Below, piece after piece: positions 17,606-27,756 of a stretch of DNA of 64,000 nt (position 1 is its first letter; each line of letters starts with the position of its first letter). The notes under the pieces were generated by a model. It saw only the letters and a list, made by a program, of their open reading frames with translations, was not told the DNA's origin and ran no database searches. This DNA comes from Actinotalea sp963783005 (GTDB lineage Bacteria > Actinomycetota > Actinomycetes > Actinomycetales > Cellulomonadaceae). The DNA lies in the NCBI GenBank assembly GCA_963783005.1, contig CAWALY010000006.1:124001-188000 (forward strand), read 5' to 3'. Made by a program: the position numbers and the translations under genes.

Positions 17606-19806
17606 CTACTGGTCCTCGGGGACCAGCACGATCGCACCGAGCGCCGGCAGCCGGACGCTCGCCGACCAGCCCTGGGCGTGCAGCGGCTGCGCCGAGGCCT
17701 CGACCCGGCCCATGTTCCCCACGCCCCAGCCGCCGTAGACGTCTGCGTCGGTGTTGATCACCTCGCGCCAGGCCCCGCCCGACGGCAGGCCGAGCCGGTA
17801 GCCCTCGTGGGTGACCCCGGCGAAGTTCACCGCGACCACCACGCTGCGGCCGTTCGCCGTCGCGCCGGATGTAGGTGAGCACGTTGTGCCCGGCGTCCTG
17901 GGAGTCGATCCACTCGAACCCGGCCGGGTCGCCGTCCAGCGCCCACAGCGCGGGCTCCGAGCGGTAGAACCGGTTCAGGTCCACCACGAGCCGGGCGATG
18001 CCCTGGTGCGTGGCGTGCTCGAGGAGGTGCCAGTCGAGACCCCGCGACTCGCTCCACTCGGCGGTCTGGCCGAACTCGCTGCCCATGAACAGCAGCTGCT
18101 TGCCCGGGTGGGTCCACTGGTAGGTGAGCAGGCGCGCGCAGGCCGGCGGCCTGCTGCAGGTGGTCGCCCGGCATCTTGTGCATGAGCGAGCCCTTGCCGT
18201 GCACCACCTCGTCGTGGCTGATGCGGCAGGATGAACTGCTCGGAGAACGCGTACACCATCGAGAACGTGATCTCGTTGTGGTGGTACCTGCCGGTTGATC
18301 GGCTCCTCGGCCAGGTAGCGCAGGGTGTCGTTCATCCAGCCCATGTTCCACTTCAGGCCGTAGCCCAGGCCGCCGCCGCTCGTCGGCGTGGTGACGCCCG
18401 GCCAGGCCGTCGACTCCTCGGCGATCATCAGGATCCCCGGGGTGCGGCGGTAGGCCGTCGCGTTGGCCTCCTGGATGAACGCGATCGCGTCCAGGTTCTC
18501 GCGCCCGCCGTGCACGTTGGGCCGCCACTGGCCGTGGCTGCGCGAGTAGTCCAGGTAGAGCATCGAGGCCACCGCGTCCACCCGCAGCCCGTCGACGTGG
18601 AACTCCTCGAGCCAGTACGTGGCGTTCGCGACCAGGAAGTTGCGCACCTCGCTGCGGCCGAAGTCGAAGACGAACGTGCCCCAGTCCGGGTGCTCGCCGA
18701 GCAGCGGGTCGGGGTGCTCGTACAGCGGAGTGCCGTCGAACCGGCCCAGGGCCCACTCGTCCTTGGGGAAGTGGGCCGGCACCCAGTCGACGATCACGCC
18801 GACGCCGGCCTGGTGCAGCCGGTCGACGAGCAGCCGGAAGTCGTCCGGGGAGCCGAACCGCGAGGTCGGGGCGTAGTAGGAGCTGACCTGGTAGCCCCAC
18901 GAGCCGCCGAACGGGTGCTCGGCGACGGGCAGGAACTCCACGTGGGTGAAGCCCATCTCGACGACGTGCTCGACCAGCTGGTCGGCGAGCTCGCGGTAGC
19001 CGAGCCCGGGGCGCCAGGAGCCCAGGTGGACCTCGTAGATGCTCATCGGGCCCTGGTGCGGGTCGGCCCCGGTGCGTCGGTCGATCCAGTCCTTGTCGCC
19101 CCAGGCGTAGCTCGACTCCACGACGACGGATGCCGTGGCGGGCGGCAGCTCGGTGCCCTTGGCCAGCGGGTCGGCCTTCTGCCGCCACGAGCCGTCCTGG
19201 GTGAGGATCTCGTACTTGTAGACCGTGCCGGCAGCGACGCCGGGGACGAACAGCTCCCAGACACCGGTGCCGCCCAGCTCGCGCATCGCGTGGGTCGCGC
19301 CTTGCCAGTGGTTGAAGTCGCCGACCACACGCACGGCCCTGGCGTTGGGCGCCCAGACCGCGAACGACGTGCCCTGCACCTCGCCCATCGGGCCCGGGTA
19401 GCGGCGCACGTTGGCGCCGAGCGCCGTCCAGAGCTCCTCGTGGCGGCCCTCGGCGATGAGGTGCAGGTCCACCTCGCCGAGCGTCGGGATGAACCGGTAC
19501 GGGTCATCGAGCGTCGTCGGGGATGCCGCCGTACGTCACCCGGAGCCGGTAGTCCGGGACCGCAGGCGCCTCGAGCGCCGCGACCCATACGCCGTCGTGC
19601 TCGTGCGCGGCCGGGATCTCGCCGTCCGGCGTGACCACCACCACGGCGTCGGCCATCGGCCGCAGCGTGCGGAACGTCACGATCCCGTCGTCGAGGTGCG
19701 CACCCAAGACTCGGTGCGGGTCCTGGTGGACGCCGGCGGCGATGGCCGTCAGCTCCTCGGTGAACACTGCGCGGGGCGCCGGCGCTGACGCGGATGGAGT
19801 CGTCAT
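17606..19806 (-). pseudogene. glgB: 1,4-alpha-glucan branching enzyme, five frameshifts
   Basis: Adds alpha-1,6 branches to glucan. All family blocks are present: the N-terminal CBM48 domain, AVWAPNARAVRVVGDFNHW, nucleophile Asp in VDGLRVDAVASMLYLDY, acid Glu in ILMIAEESTAWPG, and SHDEVVHGKGSLMHKMPGD. The frame breaks near 19510, 18290, 18225, 18135 and 17847; removing one base at each gives 732 codons, the normal size. Between breaks conservation is complete (YHHNEITFSMVYAFSEQFIL; VVVAVNFAGVTHEGYRLGLP). ATG 19806 has CAGGGT six bases upstream. It is the last gene of the glgE operon. Five clean insertions in a fully conserved gene argue for sequence error. Confidence 0.85.
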
Positions 19807-19812
19807 GGAGCC

Positions 19813-19818
19813 ACCCTG
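19813..19818 (-). promoter_or_regulatory. -10-like hexamer before glgB
   Basis: CAGGGT on the minus strand lies six bases before the glgB ATG. It matches the leaderless spacing seen elsewhere in the window. It may give an internal promoter within the operon, but the match is weak. Confidence 0.3.
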
Positions 19819-19845
19819 CCACGGTGTGCCCCTGCGCGCACCGAC

Positions 19846-21221
19846 TCAGGCCGACGGCGCCCCGAGCAGGCGGTCGACGGCGCCGAGCGGCACGTCGATC
19901 CAGCTCCGGGCGATTGCCCGCCTCGTAGACGACCTCGTACAGCGCCTTGTCCAGCTCGAGCGCGGCGAGCAGCGCGGCGTCCTCGCGGGGATCGCGTCCG
20001 GCGACGTCGGCGTACCCGACGCAGAAGGCGTCCCGGGCGGCGCGTGCCCAGGCGTCGGCCGCCTCCGCGGCGGCCGCGTCGAGGGTGCTCACCCGGACCT
20101 GACCGGCGGCGTAGTCGAACGAGCGGAGCATGCCGGCCACGTCGCGCAGGGCGAGGTCGGGCCGGGTGCGCTCGGCGAGCGGCCGAAGCGGCTCGCCCTC
20201 GAAGTCCAGGACCACCCAGCCGCGGCGTGGGTGAGTGCAGCACCTGGCCGAGGTGGTAGTCACCGTGCACCCGCTGCAGCGGCGGCAGGTCGGCGAGGTC
20301 GAGGTGCTCGGCCCGGTCGGCCAGCGCGCCCCGGTGGCGGTCCAGGGCGTCGGTGGTCGACAGTGCCCAGGTGATCCGCGAGCGCAGCGCGTCGCGCAGC
20401 CCCGCTCGGGCGACGTCGTCGACGGGCGTGGTGCCGAACGCGCCGGCGAGCGCGGTGTGCAGCCTCGCCGTCGCGGCGCCGAGGCTGCGTGCGCGGCGCG
20501 CTGAAGTCCGCGCCGTCGGCCACGGCCTCGGCTGCCTCACGCCACGCGTCCTGGCCGTCGGCGACGAACTCGGTGGCGACGGCGAGCTGACCGTCCACCG
20601 GCTCGCCCGTGCGGCCGGTCCAGGACCCGGGCAGCCAGCCGACCAGACCCGGGACCTGGGCGAACCCGTCCAGCCCGCGCAGCACCTCGACGTCAGGGTT
20701 CTCCCCGGGGTGCAGCGTGCGGAACACCTTGACGATCACCGGCCGGGGGCCGTCGCCGTCGACGATCACGCTGGTGTTGGACTGCTCGCCGCGCAGCACC
20801 CGCGACGAAGCTGAGCGCAGGCGGCGCCGGGTGACCCGGGGGGCGCTCGAGCGCCGCGAGCAGAGCGGCGACGAACACCGGGTCGTGCGGCGCGTCGTAG
20901 ACCCACACCCGCCCGCGCGTCGGGTCGGTCGCCTGGCCGACCAGGGCGTGCTCGGCTGCCGGCCAGCGGTGCGGACCGAGACGTCAGCGGCACCTGGACG
21001 ACGTCCAGCCGGTCGCCGGAGTCCAGGCCGACGACGTACACCTCGACCGCGACGTCGCCGTCCGACGCCGACGTGCCGTCCAGGCGGACCTGACGGGCCG
21101 TGCCGTCCAGGCGCAGGCCGCCCAGGATGCGCAGCCCGACGCCGCGGCCTTTGGCGGGGTACCAGCGCTGCCGCGGCATCCAGCCCGCGAGCAGCGGCAC
21201 GAGGTCGCGGTCGAGGCTCAC
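19846..21221 (-). pseudogene. mak: Maltokinase, five frameshifts
   Basis: Phosphorylates maltose to maltose 1-phosphate, the substrate of GlgE. Recognisable family blocks in order are PLLAGWMPRQRWYPAKGRG at the N-terminus, VLRGEQSNTSVIVDG (nucleotide-binding), VIVKVFRTLHPGENPDVE, HGDYHLGQVLHSP (catalytic loop), WVVLDFEGEPLRPL (metal-binding DFEG) and a C-terminal YEVVYEAGNRP. These lie in different frames; breaks are near 20958, 20800-20830, 20490, 20222 and 19912. Removing five bases gives 457 codons, the usual length. GTG 21221 overlaps the treS stop. As with glgB, a poor-quality stretch of sequence is the simplest reason. Confidence 0.82.
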
Positions 21222-23029
21222 GGCGCCACCGTCAGCCAGAAGAAGTCGCGCGAGCCCAGCGTCACGCGCACCGTGCCGTCCGCGGCGACCTGACCGAACG
21301 GCGAGCCGCCGAACACGTCGGCCAGCGCCGCCCCGGCGTGGCCGGCCATCGTCAGGGTGGCCGCGCGCGGCGTGGCGGCCAGGTTCGCGACGCACAGCAC
21401 GGTCTCGGTGTCGTCGGTGCGGAAGAACGCGAGCACCGCATCGCTGTCGGTCTGAACCGGCACGTAGCGGCCGGCGCCGAACACCGGGTGCTGCCGCCGG
21501 ATGGCGAGCATGCCGTGCACCCAGTGCAGCAGCGAGGTGTTCTGCGCCAGCTGGGACTCGACGTTGACCGCCGTGTACGTGTGGACCAGGGACTGGACCA
21601 CGGGCAGGTAGAGCTTGCCCGGGTCGGACGTGGTGGAGAAACCGGCGTTGCGGTCCGGCGTCCACTGCATCGGGGTGCGCACCGCGTCGCGGTCGGGCAG
21701 CCAGATGTTGTCGCCCATCCCGATCTCGTCCCCGTAGTAGAGGCACGGGCTGCCGGGCAGCGACAGCAGCAGCGCGTGCGCGAGCTCGATCTCGGCGCGC
21801 GAGTTGTCCAGCAGCGGGGCGAGCCGCCGGCGGATCCCGATGTTGGCCCGCATCCGAGGGTCCGGGGCGTACCAGCCGTACATCGCCGCGCGCTCCTCGG
21901 TGGAGACCATCTCGAGGGTGAGCTCGTCGTGGTTGCGCAGGAACGTGCCCCACTGCCCCCCGGCGGGCACCTGCGGGGTGTCGGCGAGGATGTCGACGAT
22001 CGCGGCGGCCTTCTGGTCGCGGATCGCGTAGAAGAGCCGCGGCATCACCGGGAAGTGGAAGCACATGTGGCACTCGGGGGCCTCGGCCGTGCCGAAGTAC
22101 TCGATGACGTCCTCGGGCCACTGGTTGGCCTCGGCGAGCAGGATCCGTCCGGGGAACTCCTCGTCGACCATCGCGCGCATCTCGGCCAGGTAGGCGTGGG
22201 TCCGGGGCAGGTTCTCGCAGTTGGTGCCCTCCTCCTCGAACAGGTAGGGCACCGCGTCCAGCCGGAACCCGTCGATGCCCATCCGCAGCCAGAACCTGGC
22301 GACGTCCTTCATCGCCTCACGCACGTAGGCGTTCTCGAAGTTCAGGTCCGGCTGGTGGCTGAAGAACCGGTGCCAGTAGTACTGCCGGCGCACCGGGTCG
22401 AACGTCCAGTTGGACGCCTCGGTGTCCACGAAGATGATCCGCGCGCCGGAGTAGCGCTCCGGGTCGTCGCTCCACACGTAGAAGTCGCCGTAGGGGCCGT
22501 CGGGGTCCGAGCGGGAGGCCTGGAACCACGGGTGGGCGTCCGAGGTGTGGTTCATCACCATGTCGACGACGATCCGGATGCCCCGGGCGTGGGCGGCCTC
22601 GATGAGCTCGGCGAAGTCGCTCAGGGCGCCGTACTGCGAGGCGATGGCCGTGTAGTCGGCGATGTCGTACCCGCCGTCGCGCAGCGGTGACGGGTAGAAC
22701 GGCGGCAGCCACAGGCAGTCCACGCCCAGCCACTGCAGGTAGTCCAGCCGGCCGATGAGGCCGCGGAGGTCTCCCGAGCCCGCTCCCGTGGAGTCGGCGA
22801 AGCAGCGCAGCATGACCTCGTAGAACACCGCCGTGCGGTACCAGTCCGGGTCGTCGGACAGCCCGGGGGAGGACTGGCTGGGCAGCGCCGCGGTGGGCTG
22901 GGCGCGCGGCGGCAGCGCCCGGGTCGGGTCCACCCGGGCGGTCGCGCCGGTCGTCGGCCGCACCTGCTCCGGCTCGACGACGCGCATCGCCCCGGTGTCG
23001 ACCGGGACGGGTGGTTGGGTCTCGCTCAC
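21218..23029 (-). CDS. treS: Trehalose synthase (maltose alpha-D-glucosyltransferase)
   Basis: Interconverts trehalose and maltose. The 603 residues form a GH13 barrel: DWYRTAVFYEVMLRCFAD near the N-terminus, VVMNHTSDAHPWF, nucleophile Asp in DGFRLDAVPYLFEEEGTN, acid Glu in LLAEANQWPEDV and transition-state Asp in FLRNHDELTLEMV. The start is taken as GTG 23029, which overlaps the glgE stop by four bases, rather than the longer open frame. About 60 disordered residues precede the barrel. The stop overlaps the maltokinase start, matching the TreS-Mak coupling of actinobacteria, where the two proteins can form a complex that turns trehalose into maltose 1-phosphate. Confidence 0.95.
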   Translation of the reverse strand: MSETQPPVPVDTGAMRVVEPEQVRPTTGATARVDPTRALPPRAQPTAALPSQSSPGLSDDPDWYRTAVFYEVMLRCFADSTGAGSGDLRGLIGRLDYLQWLGVDCLWLPPFYPSPLRDGGYDIADYTAIASQYGALSDFAELIEAAHARGIRIVVDMVMNHTSDAHPWFQASRSDPDGPYGDFYVWSDDPERYSGARIIFVDTEASNWTFDPVRRQYYWHRFFSHQPDLNFENAYVREAMKDVARFWLRMGIDGFRLDAVPYLFEEEGTNCENLPRTHAYLAEMRAMVDEEFPGRILLAEANQWPEDVIEYFGTAEAPECHMCFHFPVMPRLFYAIRDQKAAAIVDILADTPQVPAGGQWGTFLRNHDELTLEMVSTEERAAMYGWYAPDPRMRANIGIRRRLAPLLDNSRAEIELAHALLLSLPGSPCLYYGDEIGMGDNIWLPDRDAVRTPMQWTPDRNAGFSTTSDPGKLYLPVVQSLVHTYTAVNVESQLAQNTSLLHWVHGMLAIRRQHPVFGAGRYVPVQTDSDAVLAFFRTDDTETVLCVANLAATPRAATLTMAGHAGAALADVFGGSPFGQVAADGTVRVTLGSRDFFWLTVAP

Positions 23030-25323
23030 GGGGCCTCCACCGCCAGGACGTGGCCGCACCGGGTCCAGGGGTCGAGCCGCACGTACGGCTCGGCGTCCCA
23101 CGTGTACGTCTCGCCCGAGACGAGGTCCCGGACGACGAACGTGCCGGTGTCCCCAGCCAGGCCCAGCGCCTCGAGGTCGAGCCGGAGGGTGCCCTCGCGG
23201 GTGTGGTGCGGGTCGGTGTTGACCACCACGAGCACGGTGTCGGCGCGACCGGTGGGGGACTGCCCCGCGGTGACCCGACGCGAGAAGCAGATCGTGGCCT
23301 CGTCCGTGGCAGGGTGCACGGTCAGGCCGCGGAGCCGCTGGAGCGCGGGGTGCTCGCGGCGGATCGCGTTGAGCCGGGCGAGCAGGTCACCGATGCCGGT
23401 CTGGCGGGCGGCGAACCAGTTGCGTGGCTTGAACTCGTACTTCTCGTTGTCGATCTGCTCCTCGACACCCGGGCGCGGCACGTTCTCCACGAGCTCGTAG
23501 CCGGAGTAGATGCCCCAGGTCGGTGCGCCGGTCGCGGCCAGGATCGCGCGGATGGCGAAGGCCGGCGGGCCACCGTGCTGCATGTACGGCGTGAGGATGT
23601 CGTGCGTGGTCGGCCAGAGGCTCGGCCGCATGTAGGCGGCCGGCGCGCCCGACACCTCCTCGAAGTACTCGGCGATCTCCTCGGCGGAGTTGCGCCAGGT
23701 GAAGTAGGTGTACGACTGGTGGAAGCCGATCTTGGCCAGGGCGTGCATCATCGCCGGGCGGGTGAACGCCTCGGCCAGGAAGATCACGTCCGGGTGCGCC
23801 GCGTTGACGTCGGCGATGACCCACTCCCAGAACTCCAGGGGCTTGGTGTGCGGGTTGTCCACCCGGAACGCCGTGACCCCGTGGTCGATCCAGACCTGGA
23901 GCACCCGGCGCACCTCGGCGTAGATCCCGGCGGGGTCGTTGTCGAAGTTCAGCGGGTAGATGTCCTGGTACTTCTTGGGCGGGTTCTCCGCATAGGCGAC
24001 GGTCCCGTCCAGCCGGGTGGTGAACCACTCGGGGTGCTCGGTGACCCACGGGTGGTCCGGCGAGCACTGCAGGGCCAGGTCGAGGGCGACCTCCATGCCC
24101 AGCTCCCGCGCCCTGGCCACGAACGCGTCGAAGTCGTCGAACGTGCCCAGCTCCGGGTGGATCGCGTCGTGGCCGCCGTCGGGGGAGCCGATCGCGTACG
24201 GCGACCCGGGGTCGCCCGGGGCGGGGGTCAGCGAGTTGTTCCGGCCCTTGCGGTACGTGGTGCCGATCGGGTGGACCGGGGTGAGGTACACGACGTCGAA
24301 GCCCATCTGCGCGATCGCGGGCAGGCGGGCGGCGGCGGTGCGCAAGGTGCCCGAGCGCCACGTGCGCGTGGCCGCGTCGTAGGTCGCGCCCTCCGAGCGC
24401 GGGAACATCTCGTACCACGAGCCGGCCAGGGCGAGCGGGCGCTGAACCACCAGGGGGAAGGCGGGCGAGGCGGTCAGCAGCTCGCGCAGCGGGTGGGCGT
24501 CGAGCGCGGCGACGACCGGCTCGGCGAGCCCGACGGCGAGCCGTTCGCGGGGCGCCAGGTCGGTGTCCCGCAGCCCGGCGGCCGCCGTCTCGAGGGCGGT
24601 CCGGACGTCGTCGGGCAGCCCGTCACGGGCGGCCGCGCGGTCGAGCAGCACCGCGCCCTCGGCGAGCATGAGCTCGACGTCGACCCCGGCGTCGACCTTG
24701 ATCGTGGCGTCGTGCACCCAGGTGCCGTACGGGTCCGACCATCCCTCCACGCGGAAGGACCAGTGGCCGGTCGTGTCGGGTACGAGGTCGGCCCGGTAGG
24801 TGTCCAGACCCTTGTTGACCACGGTCATCCGGGTCGAGGTGTGCACCGAGCCGTCCGGCGCGAGCAGCACCGCGCTCGCGGCGACCGCGTCGTGGCCCTC
24901 GCGGAACACCGTCGCGGTGACCTCGACGGCCTCGCCGACCACCGCCTTGGCCGGCCACCGCCCACCCTCCAGCACGGGCTGCACGTCCACCACGGGGATC
25001 CGGCCCACCGCGGTGCGGGCGCCGCCGGGCAACGGGGGCAGCGCCGTGCGGGCCCGGCCTAGCGGCGCGGGCAACGAGGTGGAGGTGGTGGGTTCGGGTG
25101 AGGCGGTCATCGAGCCGTCGTCACCGGGGCCCGTGCGCGACGCGGTGGCCGCGCGACGTGCAGGGGGCACCGCAGGCGTCGCCGGCGCGCTCGCCGGAGT
25201 GGCGGCGACCCGTCGTCGGGCGCCGCCGCCCTTGGCGCGGCCTCCGGCCGAGCCGCCGGTGGCGCCGCGGCTGCTGCCGCGGGGCTCGTCGGGCATGGGT
25301 CTGCGATCGGGCGACGGGCTCAC
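23026..25323 (-). CDS. glgE: Alpha-1,4-glucan:maltose-1-phosphate maltosyltransferase
   Basis: Transfers maltose from maltose 1-phosphate to the non-reducing end of alpha-glucan. Family blocks are present: VVDVQPVLEGGRWPAKAVVG, GFDVVYLTPVHPIGTTYRKG, nucleophile Asp in TAFRVDNPHTKPLEFWEW, acid Glu in IFLAEAFTRP, and ILTPYMQHGGPPAF. The protein is 765 residues with the GTG at 25323 (TAGG seven bases upstream). The first 110 residues are Ala/Pro/Arg-rich and unlike GlgE, which is usually 650-700 long, so ATG 25296 or ATG 25110 may be the real start. It belongs to the minus-strand operon glgX-glgE-treS-mak-glgB. Confidence 0.94.
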   Translation of the reverse strand: MSPSPDRRPMPDEPRGSSRGATGGSAGGRAKGGGARRRVAATPASAPATPAVPPARRAATASRTGPGDDGSMTASPEPTTSTSLPAPLGRARTALPPLPGGARTAVGRIPVVDVQPVLEGGRWPAKAVVGEAVEVTATVFREGHDAVAASAVLLAPDGSVHTSTRMTVVNKGLDTYRADLVPDTTGHWSFRVEGWSDPYGTWVHDATIKVDAGVDVELMLAEGAVLLDRAAARDGLPDDVRTALETAAAGLRDTDLAPRERLAVGLAEPVVAALDAHPLRELLTASPAFPLVVQRPLALAGSWYEMFPRSEGATYDAATRTWRSGTLRTAAARLPAIAQMGFDVVYLTPVHPIGTTYRKGRNNSLTPAPGDPGSPYAIGSPDGGHDAIHPELGTFDDFDAFVARARELGMEVALDLALQCSPDHPWVTEHPEWFTTRLDGTVAYAENPPKKYQDIYPLNFDNDPAGIYAEVRRVLQVWIDHGVTAFRVDNPHTKPLEFWEWVIADVNAAHPDVIFLAEAFTRPAMMHALAKIGFHQSYTYFTWRNSAEEIAEYFEEVSGAPAAYMRPSLWPTTHDILTPYMQHGGPPAFAIRAILAATGAPTWGIYSGYELVENVPRPGVEEQIDNEKYEFKPRNWFAARQTGIGDLLARLNAIRREHPALQRLRGLTVHPATDEATICFSRRVTAGQSPTGRADTVLVVVNTDPHHTREGTLRLDLEALGLAGDTGTFVVRDLVSGETYTWDAEPYVRLDPWTRCGHVLAVEAP

Positions 25324-25378
25324 ACGTCGAACCTACCGAGGCTCGCGTCGTTCGGACACCCGGGCACCCGAGCGTGGA

Positions 25379-27586
25379 TCAGGGCGCCGCGGCGGAGTAC
25401 AGGCGGATGGCCAGCGGTTCCATCTGGATCACGCTGCCGACCGGCAGGACCTCGACCGGATCCGCGGTCACCTCGTCCGGGTGCTCGGACGCCGAGTCCC
25501 AGCGCAGGGTCCAGTCGCCACCCAGGCCGTCGGCCAGGGTGAGGTCCACCGGGTCCAGCGCGCCGTTGACCACCAGCAGCACGGCCGAGCCGTCGCAGCC
25601 GGTGCGGATCATCTGCAGCGTGCGCACCGCCGGGTCCTGCCACTGGTCGGTGCGCAGCTCGACGCCCTCGGCGGTGCGCCAGAACAGATCCGGGCGCGGG
25701 TCGTCGCAGCCGTCGAAGGGTCGCCCCCGGAAGATCGCCGCGTTGTGCAGGGCGGGCAGCTCCTGGCGCAACCGGATCAGGTACCGGACGGTGGCCAGCA
25801 GGTTCGTGCGCCACGGGCTGAGCCGCCAGTCCAGCCACGAGATCTCGTTGTCATGGTTGTAGGCGTTGTTGTTGCCGCGCTGGGTGCGGCCCAGCTCGTC
25901 GCCTGCCGTGATCATGGGGATCCCTGCGGACAGCAGCAAGGTGCCCAGCAGGTTGCGGATGGAGCGACGGCGCAGCGGGAGGATCTCCAGGCCAGGACCC
26001 TGGGCGGTCACCGGTCCCTCGATCCCGTGGTTCCACGAGCGGTTGTCGTTCGTGCCGTCGCGGTTCTGCTCGCCGTTGTCGAGGTTGTGCTTGTGCTCGT
26101 AGGCGACCAGGTCGGCGACGGTGAACCCGTCGTGCGCGGTGACGTAGTTCACGGACGCGACCACGCCGCGCAGCAGCGGGGGGTCGGAGTAGCCGAACAG
26201 GTCCGCCGAGCCGGCCAGGCGGGTCGCCAGGTCCCGCACGCCGTGCCCGGGTCGCCCGTGGGCGGCCTCGGCCGGGTCGCCGAGCCAGAAGGATCGCACG
26301 GCGTTGCGGAACCGGTCGTTCCACTCCGACAGCGGTGCGGGGAATCCGCCTGTCCGCCAACCGCCTGGGCCCAGGTCCCACGGCTCGGCGACCAGCTTGA
26401 GGTCGGACAGCACGGGGTCGGTCTGCAGCGCCATGAGGAAGGGGTGCTGCGGGGTGAAGCCGTCGGCGTCGCGCCCCAGGGTGACCATGAGGTCGAACCG
26501 GAAGCCGTCCACGCCGACCCGCTCGGCCCACCAGCGCAGCGAGTCCAGGGCGAGCTGCACCACGCGCGGCCTGCGGAAGTCCAGGCTGTTGCCGCACCCG
26601 GTGACGTCGGCGAACCGTGCAGGGGTCGACCCGTCATGCAGGTAGTAGACGGTCGGGTCCAGGCCGCGCCAGGACAGGTGGGGGCCGTCCGTGCCGCCCT
26701 CGCAGGTGTGGTTGTAGACGACGTCGAGCAGCACCTCGAGACCCGCTGCGTGGAGCGCCTGGACGGCGCTGCGCACCTCGTCCAGCACCGCGGCCGGCCC
26801 GGCCTCCTGCGCCGCCTGCGTGGCGTAGCCGGGGTGCGGCGCGAAGAAGCCGAGCGTGTTGTAGCCCCAGTAGTTCGAGCGGCCCGCGCGCACCAGCCAC
26901 GGCTCCGTGGCGATCGCGTGGATCGGCAGCAGCTCGAGCGTGGTCACGCCCAGGTCCGTCAGGTGGGCGATGGTCGCCGGGTGCCCCAGGCCCGCGTACG
27001 TGCCGCGCAGCTCGGGCGGGAGCGACTCCAGGCGCTTGGTCAGGCCCCTGACGTGCGCCTCGTAGACGACGGTCCTGGCCATCGGCACACGAGGCCGGGT
27101 GTCCGGCGCCGGGCCGGGGTCCGCGACCACCACCGAGTGGGGGACCACGGCGCGCGAGTCGGCCGGGTCGGTGACCGGGCCGCCGGGCAGTGGCTGGTGG
27201 TCGGCGTCCACCGCGTGGCCGTAGCGCTCGGCGCGGGGGGTGGCGAGCCGCTCCAGCCCGTCCAGGCCGCGGGCGTAGGGATCGACCAGCAGCTTCGCGG
27301 GGTTGTAGCGCACCCCGGCCGCCGGGTCCCATCGGCCGCCGGCCCGGAAGCCGTACCGCTGGCCCGGCGCGACGCCCGGGACGTGGGCGTGCCAGACCCC
27401 GTAGGTCGGGCCGTGCAGCGGCACCCGGCGCTCGTTCCAGCCGTCGGGCGACGAGGGGTCCGGGTCCAGCAGGCACAGGTCGACGCCGTCGGCGTGCGAC
27501 GCGAGGACGGCGACGTCGATCCCGTCGCCGGCAGGGTGCACACCGAGCCGACGCAGGTTCCCGTAGGCGCTGTCGTCGTGCCGCAT
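25379..27586 (-). CDS. glgX: Glycogen debranching enzyme (isoamylase type)
   Basis: Hydrolyses alpha-1,6 branch points in glycogen or limit dextrin. The 735 residues start with a CBM48-type domain (GVHPAGDGIDVAVLASHADG), then the GH13 barrel: VVYNHTCEGG, nucleophile Asp in DGFRFDLMVTLG, acid Glu in LVAEPWDLG and Asp in VTAHDGFTVADLV; GTNDNRSWNHG is typical of GlgX/TreX. The ATG at 27586 is the only start near the conserved N-terminus. Its 3' end is 55 bases before glgE, so all five glucan genes may be one transcript. A perfect 20-bp palindrome sits just upstream of the start. Confidence 0.94.
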   Translation of the reverse strand: MRHDDSAYGNLRRLGVHPAGDGIDVAVLASHADGVDLCLLDPDPSSPDGWNERRVPLHGPTYGVWHAHVPGVAPGQRYGFRAGGRWDPAAGVRYNPAKLLVDPYARGLDGLERLATPRAERYGHAVDADHQPLPGGPVTDPADSRAVVPHSVVVADPGPAPDTRPRVPMARTVVYEAHVRGLTKRLESLPPELRGTYAGLGHPATIAHLTDLGVTTLELLPIHAIATEPWLVRAGRSNYWGYNTLGFFAPHPGYATQAAQEAGPAAVLDEVRSAVQALHAAGLEVLLDVVYNHTCEGGTDGPHLSWRGLDPTVYYLHDGSTPARFADVTGCGNSLDFRRPRVVQLALDSLRWWAERVGVDGFRFDLMVTLGRDADGFTPQHPFLMALQTDPVLSDLKLVAEPWDLGPGGWRTGGFPAPLSEWNDRFRNAVRSFWLGDPAEAAHGRPGHGVRDLATRLAGSADLFGYSDPPLLRGVVASVNYVTAHDGFTVADLVAYEHKHNLDNGEQNRDGTNDNRSWNHGIEGPVTAQGPGLEILPLRRRSIRNLLGTLLLSAGIPMITAGDELGRTQRGNNNAYNHDNEISWLDWRLSPWRTNLLATVRYLIRLRQELPALHNAAIFRGRPFDGCDDPRPDLFWRTAEGVELRTDQWQDPAVRTLQMIRTGCDGSAVLLVVNGALDPVDLTLADGLGGDWTLRWDSASEHPDEVTADPVEVLPVGSVIQMEPLAIRLYSAAAP

Positions 27587-27603
27587 GGTGCACCAGTGTG
27601 GCG

Positions 27604-27623
27604 CACCGGGACCGGTCCCGGTG
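27604..27623. promoter_or_regulatory. Perfect 20-bp palindrome upstream of glgX
   Basis: CACCGGGACCGGTCCCGGTG is its own reverse complement and lies 17 bases before the glgX start, in the divergent region with etfB. The symmetry suits a dimeric repressor controlling the glucan operon. It is not in a terminator position. No other copy was noticed in the window. Confidence 0.45.
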
Positions 27624-27712
27624 GGCGGCGCCCATATCGTGCGACCGTCGCGTCGGTGGATCCGGCCAGGTGCTCCGGTCGCCGCCGGTCGGCGGCCGCG
27701 GTCCCCGGCGGG

Positions 27713-27718
27713 TAGCCT
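27713..27718 (+). promoter_or_regulatory. -10 of the etfBA operon
   Basis: TAGCCT (TANNNT) is followed by a leader of about 32 bases containing AGGGGAG (27740-27746), ten bases before GTG 27757. No clear -35 was seen. Confidence 0.35.
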
Positions 27719-27756
27719 GTGGCGTCGCTCGCGGGACAGAGGGGAGCTCGAGCTCG

